DNA from: Actinomadura sp. K4S16
Lineage (GTDB): Bacteria > Actinomycetota > Actinomycetes > Streptosporangiales > Streptosporangiaceae
Length of the DNA: 64,000 bases
Direction: 5' to 3'
Assembly: GCF_008327685.1 (NCBI RefSeq)
Contig: NZ_BDDE01000016.1
Span: 1-64,000 of the forward strand
Of the stretch, positions 25,534 to 32,997 are shown piece by piece. The notes beneath the pieces are model-generated. The model was not told the origin of the DNA and did no database searches. It saw nothing but the letters and a program-made list of their open reading frames with translations. Position numbers and translations under genes: made by a program. The first letter of the stretch is position 1. Each line of letters starts with the position of its first letter.

Positions 25534-26406
25534 CCGAGGCCCTCCGGAGTCGGCGCATCGGAGGACGCCCTCGTAAGCCGCACGCTCGTGGGCGAGTTCC
25601 GACCAGTCTTCGGGCTCTTCGGTGAACGCGAACGCCTCGGTGTCCGTGAGTCCCCAGACGTCCGCCTCGACCCAGCTCAAATGGCGGTACTTGCGCGGGG
25701 CCATGCACTGGGCGCCGAAGTCCCACCCCACCGCTGAGACCGCCTTGCCGGTGAAAAGCTCCCGCGCCCGCTGGACGTAGTCGTCGCGGGTGATCGTCTC
25801 CGGATGGAGGAACGACAGGTCGAAGCCGTTGGCGCCCAAGCCGAACACGGCCAGTCCGTACAGGAAGGCGGTCTCGATACCGCGCTCGGAGCAGAAGTCC
25901 GCGATCTTGGCGGCGCCGAGGAGCGTCCCGGCATAGGAGACGACGAAGACCCGCCGGACCGGATGGGCCTCCAGGTAGCGGCTCAGCGCCGCCACGATCG
26001 TGGCGCCGGACGCGACCGTGTCTCCGATGATCAGCGTGCCGGCGGGCGCCTCGAAGCACGCGTACGGCACCTCGATCCTGGCGGTGCCCTGGGACACCGC
26101 CGAGCGAGAGGTGGCGATCAGGTTGGCGGGCAGGTTCCGACCGGTCTCCGCCGCCACCGCCTCGCCGAGCTGGTAGACCAGACCCTTGCTGAGGATCAAC
26201 AGCTCGGCGGTGTCGTCCGGAGGTAACTCGTCCGCGAGGTGGGCGATGAAGTGCCGGCTGATGCGAAGGCAGGTCCGGCGGAACTCGACCCCGGTCAGAC
26301 CGCGGTCGAAGAGCAGGTCCTCGAGTGCGGCGTTGCGCACGATGTAGATCCGCGGGCCGGCGTCGCCGACGGGCTCGGCGACGCTCTTCCCCGAGTCGGC
26401 TATCAC
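25519..26406 (-). CDS. Phosphoribosyltransferase-like protein (orfD of the 25.5-28.2 kb operon)
   Basis: 295 residues. TLIIGDTVASGATIVAAL at about 124-141 is a type I phosphoribosyltransferase PRPP loop, following a strand and flanked by VRRVFVVSYAGTLLGA. It should bind PRPP and a base or similar acceptor. A long unassigned C-terminal part (FGLGANGFDLSFLHPETIT, SAVGWDFGAQCMAPRKYRHL) makes it larger than ordinary salvage enzymes. The GTG start comes two bases after the TGA of the upstream gene, so it is last in a tightly packed operon. Its partner there is a deoxyribosyltransferase-like protein, which suggests joint action on a nucleoside. Confidence 0.75.
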   Translation of the reverse strand: MIADSGKSVAEPVGDAGPRIYIVRNAALEDLLFDRGLTGVEFRRTCLRISRHFIAHLADELPPDDTAELLILSKGLVYQLGEAVAAETGRNLPANLIATSRSAVSQGTARIEVPYACFEAPAGTLIIGDTVASGATIVAALSRYLEAHPVRRVFVVSYAGTLLGAAKIADFCSERGIETAFLYGLAVFGLGANGFDLSFLHPETITRDDYVQRARELFTGKAVSAVGWDFGAQCMAPRKYRHLSWVEADVWGLTDTEAFAFTEEPEDWSELAHERAAYEGVLRCADSGGPRSPGA

Positions 26407-26407
26407 C

Positions 26408-27004
26408 TCACCGGCTCCCCGCGAACGGCTTCACGCGCAGCCGCTCCAATGCCTCCAGCATCGGCGGGTCACCTGGCAGGACGTTCTGGCGGTACTCCGT
26501 TATCGCCTCGTCCAGCCAGTCGGGCATGTGGTGCGCCTCGGAGGCCTTCTGCGATGCGAGCCGGGGGAGCAGTTCTCCCGCCGAAAGGAAGTCGTCCGCG
26601 ACCGCGGTGGCGAGGGCGGCGACATGGGGATGGACGTAGTCGTGGACCAGGACGCCGCGGTACTCCAGTTCGTCGGCCCGGTACTTGGAGTTCGGCGGCG
26701 CCACCACGATGATGGGCGTGCCGAGAAGGGCGGCGGCGGTCATCTCCACGCCGATGCCGATCCCGCGCCTCTCCCGGGCGTCCACGATGACAGCCGTCGC
26801 GACCATGACCTGGTACATGTCGCGGCCGAACTGCCCGAGCGTGTTGCGCGGATCGGTGATCGGGTCGTCGGGGTTCAGGAAGACCACGTCCGCGGGCGCG
26901 GCACCCTTCGCGACCTCCAGTCGCTCGACGTCCGACCAGCAGAGCTTCTTCTCGTCCGAAGCCCCCTTCGCGATGGAGCCGGAGCAGTACACGGAAATGG
27001 TCAT
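26408..27004 (-). CDS. Nucleoside 2-deoxyribosyltransferase-like protein (orfC)
   Basis: 198 residues. It starts MTISVYCSGSIAKG, has VVFLNPDDPITDP and, at about 68-100, ATAVIVDARERRGIGIGVEM with TAAALLGTPIIVVAPP, the core of the NDT/TIR-like N-glycosidase fold, where the Glu of GVEM (E87) would be the nucleophile. Relatives cleave or swap the base of deoxynucleosides or cleave NAD-like molecules; which applies is unknown. The ATG at 27004 overlaps the stop of the upstream frame as ATGA, so the genes are coupled. The C-terminal 90 residues are helical and unassigned. Confidence 0.75.
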   Translation of the reverse strand: MTISVYCSGSIAKGASDEKKLCWSDVERLEVAKGAAPADVVFLNPDDPITDPRNTLGQFGRDMYQVMVATAVIVDARERRGIGIGVEMTAAALLGTPIIVVAPPNSKYRADELEYRGVLVHDYVHPHVAALATAVADDFLSAGELLPRLASQKASEAHHMPDWLDEAITEYRQNVLPGDPPMLEALERLRVKPFAGSR

Positions 27005-27820
27005 GGACGTTCTCTCCAAACGGGTTGTTGATCGGTCATCGCGTCGGCCGCCGCGAGGACGTTCGACCTCGCCTCGGCATAGGTGCCGGCTTGCCGGAAC
27101 CCCGAGTACCTTCGGGCCTTCGTCGCGGCGATCCGCAGCGTGTTCACGGAGCGCTCGTCATAGGCGCGTTGGACGATCAGTCCGAACTCCGGCAGCGATC
27201 TCAACCGCAGGAGTTCGTCCCAGCGGGCGGTGCGGTGCACGAAGTCGTGCGCCTTCAGCCAATGCAGGGCGGTGTCCAGCCGCCGTGCCGGCAGCAGCCG
27301 GCCGTCCATGCCGGTGAGCCCGCAGGTCAGGTCCCCGATGGGGAGATCGACCAGGACGGCGGCGTCCATGTCGAGGAGGTAACTGCGGAGATAGGCGCGG
27401 GAGAGGAAGAAGGCGAGCGCCGTGCTCTCCGCGGGGTTCAGCCGGGCCGGAAGCGTCCGCTCGACGAAGCGTGCGATGAACGCTTGGCCGTCCAGCCGCT
27501 CCCCGCGTGTAGGAGGCCGGGACGAGGAGATGCCGCTCGGTGAGGAGAAGCGCCAGCCGGGTGGCATCCAGGGCCTGGGCTAGGACGAGGCCCGCGTGCT
27601 CCCCGCTGACCTTCGTTCCGTAGCACGCCAGTATCTCGGGATTCGTGTACTGGACGAAGAGGGGCCGGTCCCGCCGGTAGGCGGCCTTGCCGTCGCCGGC
27701 ATCCTGCGCCGTCTTGCCTAACAGGGCGGTGACGTAGATGTCGCGTGCCGCCACGAAGGCGTCTCGTCTGGCCCACACGTCCTGGCTGGGTGCCGGACGG
27801 TCCAGTTCATCGCCCGTCAT
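27001..27820 (-). pseudogene. Unknown operon protein split by a frameshift (orfB)
   Basis: The N-terminal part runs from ATG 27820 (DELDRPAPSQDVWARRDAFV) to about 27504; the C-terminal part continues one frame over to the stop at 27001 (DGQAFIARFVERTLPARLNP, ARRYSGFRQAGTYAEARSNV). Joining them by skipping one base in the G4 run at 27501-27504 gives a smooth 272-residue protein. The last codon overlaps the next start as ATGA. It may be a real inactivation, a sequencing error or a programmed shift. A start and stop overlap with orfA suggests full operon coupling. No known domain; it carries RRDAFVAARDIYV, a motif also seen in orfA. Confidence 0.65.
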
Positions 27821-28241
27821 CGTCCAGCGGCTCCATCGCCATCGATATGTGCTGGTCCCTGCCCGCGATGAAGGCGTTCCGGTCGGCCCTGACGTTCTGC
27901 ACGACGTGGCCGGTGCGGGTGTCGGCGCGTGACCGCCGCACCTGGGTGACGAATTCCTGGAGTTCCGCCGACGCCTCGGCGTGCTCGGCCAGGAAGACCG
28001 CCAGCAGCGCCGTCCATCGCGCCTGTTCCGCCTCCAGCGTCGCCCGCTCTGGCGGGGGCCGCCGGGTGAGCCTGCCCGCCGACTCCTCCAGTTCCCTGAC
28101 GAGTCCTTCGTCGGCGGCTTGGGCGCCGCGGCCGATGATCTGCAGGATGCGCGTCCTGAAGGTCGCCCAGACATCGGTGGTCATGGCTTCCACCAGGGCC
28201 GCCCCCGCCGCGCCGGCGAGCCCTGCCAGCGCGGGGTCCAT
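27807..28241 (-). CDS. Helical hypothetical protein (orfA, first gene of operon)
   Basis: 144 residues. The first 25 are Ala/Gly-rich and hydrophobic (PALAGLAGAAGAALVEAM), then helices (LQIIGRGAQAADEGLVRELE, WTALLAVFLAEHAEASAELQ) and a C-terminal motif VRADRNAFIAGRDQHI. This last motif type occurs in actinobacterial conflict proteins, and orfB holds a similar one. The stop overlaps the start of orfB by 14 bases. No enzyme motif is present, so it may be a sensor or adaptor. Function unknown. Confidence 0.6.
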   Translation of the reverse strand: MDPALAGLAGAAGAALVEAMTTDVWATFRTRILQIIGRGAQAADEGLVRELEESAGRLTRRPPPERATLEAEQARWTALLAVFLAEHAEASAELQEFVTQVRRSRADTRTGHVVQNVRADRNAFIAGRDQHISMAMEPLDDDGR

Positions 28242-28753
28242 GCCGCCACATCCCTCTTGTCGGCTCGTTCAACGTCCCTTATTCAGGCCTCATTATGGGA
28301 CGGCGGTCGCGGAACCTCCAGTGACGGCGTGCATTTTCGTGGTCGCGGCGAGGGAACGGTGTCCGATGTTCCGGATGCACACTGAAAGCATTTCGGATAT
28401 GTCTTTCGTGTCCGTAACTCTAACGCCGATCGTGCGTGCGGGTCGGCACCTGCAAAAATGGGCGCCCTGCCCGTCGCCGTCCTTCGTGCTGCTGTCCGAA
28501 AAGGATGCACCTATGTAGATATGGCGACCCGGGATGAGAGATGCAGATCACTGCCCTGGGAATTTCAGAAGAGCGGACGGTGTGCATTTATTTTCGCAAC
28601 GGCTTCGGGGTGGCCGATATCGGTCGTAAGGGGCTGGCTGTCGCTCGGTGGACCATCCCGCCGCAACCGATCGCGCGGCTGCGGGCCCGGAGAGTCGAAC
28701 CGTGGGCGGGGTTGGTGCGTCGGTTCGGGGTGTAGGCGACGAGAGGGGACGGG
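28242..28753. other. Intergenic region upstream of two divergent operons
   Basis: About 510 bases with no convincing gene apart from a possible 64-residue frame at 28541. The left part should hold the promoter of the orfA-D operon, the right part that of the SUFU-domain gene. GC content is lower than the flanks. No clear terminator, repeat or operator is visible. Confidence 0.5.
28541..28735 (+). CDS. Possible small protein (weak)
   Basis: A 64-residue frame beginning MQITALGISEERTVCIYFRN, with GGGATGAGAG just before the ATG and a stop 18 bases before the SUFU gene start. Composition (basic, Arg/Pro-rich end) does not match a family and chance is possible. I list it because it could be the first gene of the SUFU transcript. 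Confidence 0.25.
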   Translation: MQITALGISEERTVCIYFRNGFGVADIGRKGLAVARWTIPPQPIARLRARRVEPWAGLVRRFGV

Positions 28754-29722
28754 ATGCTCAATCTGGACGGGTGGAACGCGATCGACGGGGTGCTCAAGGC
28801 GCGGTACGGGGACGCGGAGCGGTTGGAATGGGACGCGCCCGTGCCGTACCGGCCCATGGGGCCGGTACCGATGGGGCAGTTCGTCACCAACACGATCGCG
28901 GTCTATCCGCGGGACGAGCCCGTGCCGCACTGGCATCTCGTCGGGTACGCGCTGACGGCGCCGTACGAGGAGCGCGGGTACGAGTTCACGTTGCGGGTGC
29001 CGCGGCGGGCGGGGGAGGAGGCCGCGCCGAACTGGGCGATGGGGCATCTGGAGAATCTGGCGTCGTACGTGGTGAAGAGCGGCAACGACTTCCGGCCGGG
29101 GCACTACATCGAGTTCCCGGACGGGCTCGATCCCGAGCGGCCGGACTCGGCCGTGCGGGCCGGGGCGCTGGTGCTCGACCCGGAGCTCGGGCGGGCGGAG
29201 ACGGCGCTGGGGAACGTCGCGTTCCTGCAGTTCGTCGGCCTCACCACCGACGAGCTGCACGCGGCGCAGTCGTGGCACGTGCAGGGGCTCGTCGAGGCCA
29301 TGGCGCCGCACCTGCCGCTGCTGGTCACCGACCTCGGACGGATGTCGCTGGCCGACGTGCCCGGGGTCGCGGCGGCGGTGCGCGAGGGCTCCGCGCGGGA
29401 CGGGTCGGGGACCGGGTTCCTGTTCTTCCAGCGGCTGGCCGCCGACACCTCGCGCGGCGTCACGCTGGAGATCGGCGTCCAGCACGTCCCGCAGTTCACC
29501 AAGGTGCTGCCGGCCCGGGTGCCGCACGGGAACCCGCTGGTCCTGCGCGGTCCGGGGGAGCCCGTCGTGCTGCTCCCGGGCCCCGAGTTCGGCCACACCC
29601 GGGCGGAGGACGCGCTTGAGATCACGCTGCCGGACGAGGTGAGCCGCGCCGTCGCCGAGGCCGTCCGGCCGCAGCCCGGCACGTACCGGGTCGGGGCCCT
29701 CACCGTGAACGTGGTCGCTTAG
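28754..29722 (+). CDS. Suppressor-of-fused (SUFU) domain protein
   Basis: 322 residues. The N-terminal 180 residues follow the bacterial SUFU domain: TIAVYPRDEPVPHWHLVGYA, ERGYEFTLRVPRRAGEEAAP, WAMGHLENLASYVVKSGNDF, GHYIEFPDGLD, VAFLQFVGLTTDELHAAQSW. The rest has LEITLPDEVSRAVAEAVRP. In bacteria such proteins often act as immunity or accessory proteins near toxins; here no toxin is adjacent. The ribosome site GAGGGGACGGG precedes the ATG. The stop overlaps the convergent SpoIIE-like gene by four bases. Confidence 0.88.
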   Translation: MLNLDGWNAIDGVLKARYGDAERLEWDAPVPYRPMGPVPMGQFVTNTIAVYPRDEPVPHWHLVGYALTAPYEERGYEFTLRVPRRAGEEAAPNWAMGHLENLASYVVKSGNDFRPGHYIEFPDGLDPERPDSAVRAGALVLDPELGRAETALGNVAFLQFVGLTTDELHAAQSWHVQGLVEAMAPHLPLLVTDLGRMSLADVPGVAAAVREGSARDGSGTGFLFFQRLAADTSRGVTLEIGVQHVPQFTKVLPARVPHGNPLVLRGPGEPVVLLPGPEFGHTRAEDALEITLPDEVSRAVAEAVRPQPGTYRVGALTVNVVA

Positions 29723-31680
29723 CCGGGTTCGGTCGTCGTGTGGGGGAGAGCGACCATCGACATGACGTGTTGGGCGGGGCTGCCCGGTGGGGCGTAGAGG
29801 AGGAACGGGCGGCCCGGGGCGTCGGTGCGGGTCTCGGCCTCGAAGAGGACGGCGACGCCGGCGCTGGACAGGTGGGTGACGCCGGTCAGGTCGACGGTGA
29901 GGGGGGTGGTGCCGCCGCGGGTGCGCACCACGAGCTCCTCGCGCAGCTGCTCGGCGGTGGCGGAGTCGACCGGGCCGTCCAGCCGGATCCGCTGCGGCCC
30001 CGCCGTGGGCTGCTCCAGGATCAGCAGCAGTTCCGGCAGGTCGTCCGACGCGGACGGCGGCGCGACCTCCCCGGCGGTGAGCAGCCGTGCCGGGCGGGTC
30101 AGCCGGTGCCGGACGGTCGCCGTCGTCCCGCGCGGTCCGGTCTCGACGTGCAGGTCGTCGGCGAAGTCGCTCGCCATGGCCAGGCCTCGGCCGCGGTCCT
30201 CGGTGGGCTGCCACGGCTCGCGCCAGTGGCCGTCGTCGGCGACCTCGACCTCCACCATGCCGCGCCCGGTGCATTCGGCCCGCACCCGGACGGCGCCGGG
30301 CGTGCCGTTGTAGGCGTGCTCAACGGCGTTGGTGACCAGCTCGCCGACCGCGTGGCGCAGCAGGATCACGTCCTCGGCGCGGGTCCCGAGGTCGTACAGC
30401 CACTCGTCGAGCGCCTTGCGGGCGGCGGGGATCGCCTCCGACTCGGCCGGCAGGTCCAGCAGCAGCGGCGCCGGCGGGGCGGTCCGCTGCGCGGCCAGCA
30501 GCGTGATGTCGTCGTCATGCCCGGACGTCCTGACCAGCAGTTCCAGCGTCTGGGTCGTGAGGCGGTCGACGGCGGCGAGCCAGTCCTCGCGCAGCACCCG
30601 GCCGGCGGCGACGTCCGCGGCGACGCGCGCCAGTTCGGCGGTGCCGGCCACGACCTCCTCGCCCGACCGCCGCACGATTCCGTCGCTGTAGAGGAGGAGC
30701 TGGTCGCCGACGTCCAGGTGGTCCTCGGCGAGCGGGAAGCCGGTCCCGGAGCCGAGCGGCCCGCCGCCCGACGAGCGCAGGAACCGGGCGGGGCCCGCTG
30801 ACGGGATCAGCAGCGGCGGCGGATGCCCCGCCGTGCAGTACGTCAGCCGCCCGTCGGCGGGGTCCAGGGCGGCGACGCACAGGGTCGCCGCCCGCGCGGC
30901 CGGAAGCCGCGACGCCAGCCGGTCGACGGCGGCGAGCGCCTCGCCGATGTCGCCGCTGTGGTCGAGCCGGTCCTCCAGGACGGAGCGGATCCGCCCCATC
31001 GCCGCCGACGCCTCGACGCCGCGCCCGGCCACGTCCCCGACGACGAGGGCCGTCCGGCCGTCCGGCAGGGGGACGGCGTCGAACCAGTCGCCGCCCGCGG
31101 CGGTCCCGCCGCCCGCGGGAAGGTAGCTGCCGCCGAGCTGGAGGCCCGGCAGGATCGGCAGGCCCGCCGGGAGCAGCTGCCGCTGGAGCACGCCGACGAC
31201 GTCGACGGGCTCGCCCGGGTCCCGCTCCGCCTCGGCCGCCCGCCGCCGCGCCGCCTGCCGGTCCCGCACCCGCTCGGTGACGTCCTGCGCGAACGCCACG
31301 AGCCGGACCACCTCCCCGGTGGGGGACTTCTGCGGGACGATCGTGCAGTCGATGTAGACGTCCTCGTCGTCACCGGTCGCGCGGGGCAGCTGGACGCGCC
31401 ACTCCCGCGCCGTCACGGTCTCCCCCGTGCGGAACGGGCGGTCGAACAGCTCGAACAGCTGCTGGGCGACGAGCTCGGGGAACAGCTCGGAGGCGGAGCG
31501 GCCGAGGACCTCGTCCCGCGCCACCAGCGCGCGGTAGGCGGCGTTCACCGCCACCAGGCGGTAGTCGCCGGGATTCTCGACCGCGGCCACCGCGGCCGGG
31601 ATCGCTTCGAACACCTCGCGGACGATCCGTGCATCGCCGGTGATCCTGTCCATGTCCTCGTCGCCTGGGGAGTCCTGCAT
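29719..31680 (-). CDS. PAS-SpoIIE phosphatase-HATPase-STAS regulator
   Basis: About 653 residues with four modules: PAS sensor (20-140, FEAIPAAVAAVENPGDYRLV), PP2C/SpoIIE phosphatase (165-375; GGDWFDAVPLPDGRTALVVG, DVAGRGVEASAAMGR, LLLYSDGIV, GHDDDITLL), RsbW-like ATPase (385-520; LRHAVGELVTNAVEHAYNG, DRGRGLAMAS) and STAS (535-640; TPLTVDLTGVTHLSSAGVAV). It would tune partner switching of an alternative sigma factor. The STAS segment has SSAG where anti-sigma antagonists usually have DSxG; a phosphorylatable serine remains. ATG 31680 has GGAGGG four bases upstream. Confidence 0.9.
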   Translation of the reverse strand: MQDSPGDEDMDRITGDARIVREVFEAIPAAVAAVENPGDYRLVAVNAAYRALVARDEVLGRSASELFPELVAQQLFELFDRPFRTGETVTAREWRVQLPRATGDDEDVYIDCTIVPQKSPTGEVVRLVAFAQDVTERVRDRQAARRRAAEAERDPGEPVDVVGVLQRQLLPAGLPILPGLQLGGSYLPAGGGTAAGGDWFDAVPLPDGRTALVVGDVAGRGVEASAAMGRIRSVLEDRLDHSGDIGEALAAVDRLASRLPAARAATLCVAALDPADGRLTYCTAGHPPPLLIPSAGPARFLRSSGGGPLGSGTGFPLAEDHLDVGDQLLLYSDGIVRRSGEEVVAGTAELARVAADVAAGRVLREDWLAAVDRLTTQTLELLVRTSGHDDDITLLAAQRTAPPAPLLLDLPAESEAIPAARKALDEWLYDLGTRAEDVILLRHAVGELVTNAVEHAYNGTPGAVRVRAECTGRGMVEVEVADDGHWREPWQPTEDRGRGLAMASDFADDLHVETGPRGTTATVRHRLTRPARLLTAGEVAPPSASDDLPELLLILEQPTAGPQRIRLDGPVDSATAEQLREELVVRTRGGTTPLTVDLTGVTHLSSAGVAVLFEAETRTDAPGRPFLLYAPPGSPAQHVMSMVALPHTTTEPG

Positions 31681-32051
31681 CAACCCTCCGGATGGTCACC
31701 CTCCGTGCGTCCCTTTGTTTCCGACACATCCGGGTTAACACCTTGTGACGCACCGGGTGCGCAAGCACCGGTACCCGCTTGCGCCGAGGAGATTCATCTC
31801 ACACCGAGACCATTTCACGCCAGGCCCCGCAGGCTCTCCCGGGCGCCCCGGAAGCCGTCCGCGACCAGTGATGATCTTGTTCGCGGAACGGTTCCTTCCG
31901 GTTCCGCCGCGCCGCGCCCGGCCGGATCAAGATCGCTTGCGGGTCCGCCGCGCCCGGTGCGAACCTTGGTCCGTCCGCACGGCCGGTTCCGGTCACCGCG
32001 GCCGGACCAATGCCGCGCGGGCGTGCTGCTGGACTCACGAAAGGGGATCAC
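31681..32051. other. Divergent intergenic region
   Basis: About 370 bases without a supported gene, holding the promoters of the SpoIIE-like gene (left) and of the small secreted protein pair (right). It has short inverted GC-rich repeats (GGAACGGTTCC near 31886) but no assignable site. Confidence 0.45.
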
Positions 32052-32429
32052 GTGAAGTACCGCAAGCTCATCCCGGCCCTCGTCGGCACCGGACTGGCCG
32101 CGGGCGTGCTCGTCACCCCGGCCGCGGCGTCGGCCCAGGCCCGCCCGGACGGGGGCGTGTCCGTCAACGCGACGCACCACAAGTCCGCCAAGTGCAAGTC
32201 CCCCAAGGGGAAGAAGATCAACATCTCCTGGGGCGACGGCAACGTCTCGACGACCGTCTACTACAACAACCACTGCTCCCAGAAGCGCGCGATCGAGCTG
32301 GAGTTCGTCCGCGAGAACGGCACGCGCTTCAACAAGTGCTTCGTGGCCCCCGCCAAGAAGAAGGGCCACAAGAAGATCGACAACGGCAACCCGAACAAGG
32401 TCAGCATCCTGTCCAAGGGTTCGTGCTGA
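32052..32429 (+). CDS. Small secreted basic protein, copy 1
   Basis: 125 residues from a GTG at 32052 that follows GGGG. A Sec signal ends near AASAQA. The mature part of 92 residues is Lys-rich with CKSPKGKKINISWGDGN, VSTTVYYNNHC, RFNKCFVAPAKKKGHKK and a final KGSC: four Cys, probably two disulfides. Its core WGDGN-S-TVY--N-C recurs in the next gene. Size, charge and disulfides recall secreted bacteriocin or antifungal-type proteins, but no family is recognised. Confidence 0.75.
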   Translation: MKYRKLIPALVGTGLAAGVLVTPAAASAQARPDGGVSVNATHHKSAKCKSPKGKKINISWGDGNVSTTVYYNNHCSQKRAIELEFVRENGTRFNKCFVAPAKKKGHKKIDNGNPNKVSILSKGSC

Positions 32430-32461
32430 GCCGGTCCGGCGGTAGCCAGAGGGGGAACCAC

Positions 32462-32794
32462 ATGTCCGCACGCAGCCTGCGCACCCGCGCCGCCGCCATC
32501 GCCGCGGCCTCGGCCGTCACCGCCGGCCTCGCCGTCGGGGTGGGCGCCGCTCCCGCGTCCGCCGACGTCCACCGCGGCGTCGCCGGGTGCTTCGCCTGGT
32601 CCTACGGCGACGGCAACAGCTCCGTGACGGTGTACTGGCACAACCGCTGCAAGACCAAGCACAAGCTCCAGATCAAGTACAGCCTGAGCTGGACGACCAA
32701 GACCTACAAGACGTCGGTCAAGGCCGACGGCAAGGGCCACAAGAAGTTCCAGACCGCGTCCATCGTGTCCATCCGGGACCTCGGCCGCGCCTGA
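32462..32794 (+). CDS. Small secreted basic protein, copy 2
   Basis: 110 residues, with a signal ending near APASADV. The mature part carries CFAWSYGDGNSSVTVYWHN, RCKTKHKLQIKY and KADGKGHKKFQ, matching the preceding protein in motif order but with only two Cys. Ribosome site GAGGGGG before the ATG at 32462. It lies 32 bases after copy 1 and shares its terminator, so the two are one transcript from a duplication. Function unknown. Confidence 0.75.
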   Translation: MSARSLRTRAAAIAAASAVTAGLAVGVGAAPASADVHRGVAGCFAWSYGDGNSSVTVYWHNRCKTKHKLQIKYSLSWTTKTYKTSVKADGKGHKKFQTASIVSIRDLGRA

Positions 32795-32806
32795 TCCGAA
32801 CCAGGG

Positions 32807-32841
32807 AAAGAGCGCCCACCCGACACGGGTGGGCGCTCTTT
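32807..32841 (+). terminator. Intrinsic terminator after the secreted pair
   Basis: A perfect 15-bp stem (AAAGAGCGCCCACCC with its complement), five-base loop, ending in CTCTTTCTC. It ends the two-gene transcript; A-rich on the other side, so it could work both ways. Confidence 0.85.
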
Positions 32842-32997
32842 CTCGTCGTGTGGGCCCTCCTGGTCGCACGCAGGCGGTCGGCGGAGAACCCGACGGAGCC
32901 GCCACCGTGACCGGGCCGGGGTCCTAGGCCGATCGGACGTCACCGACCGGGACCGCCGACCGACGCGCCGCGCCCGCCCGGCGGCCAGCATGGACGC

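Noticed and set aside
31715..31745. Sigma-B type promoter (GTTT, GGGTT) upstream of the SpoIIE-like gene
   Set aside because: Spacer is only 11 bases and the orientation points away from the gene.
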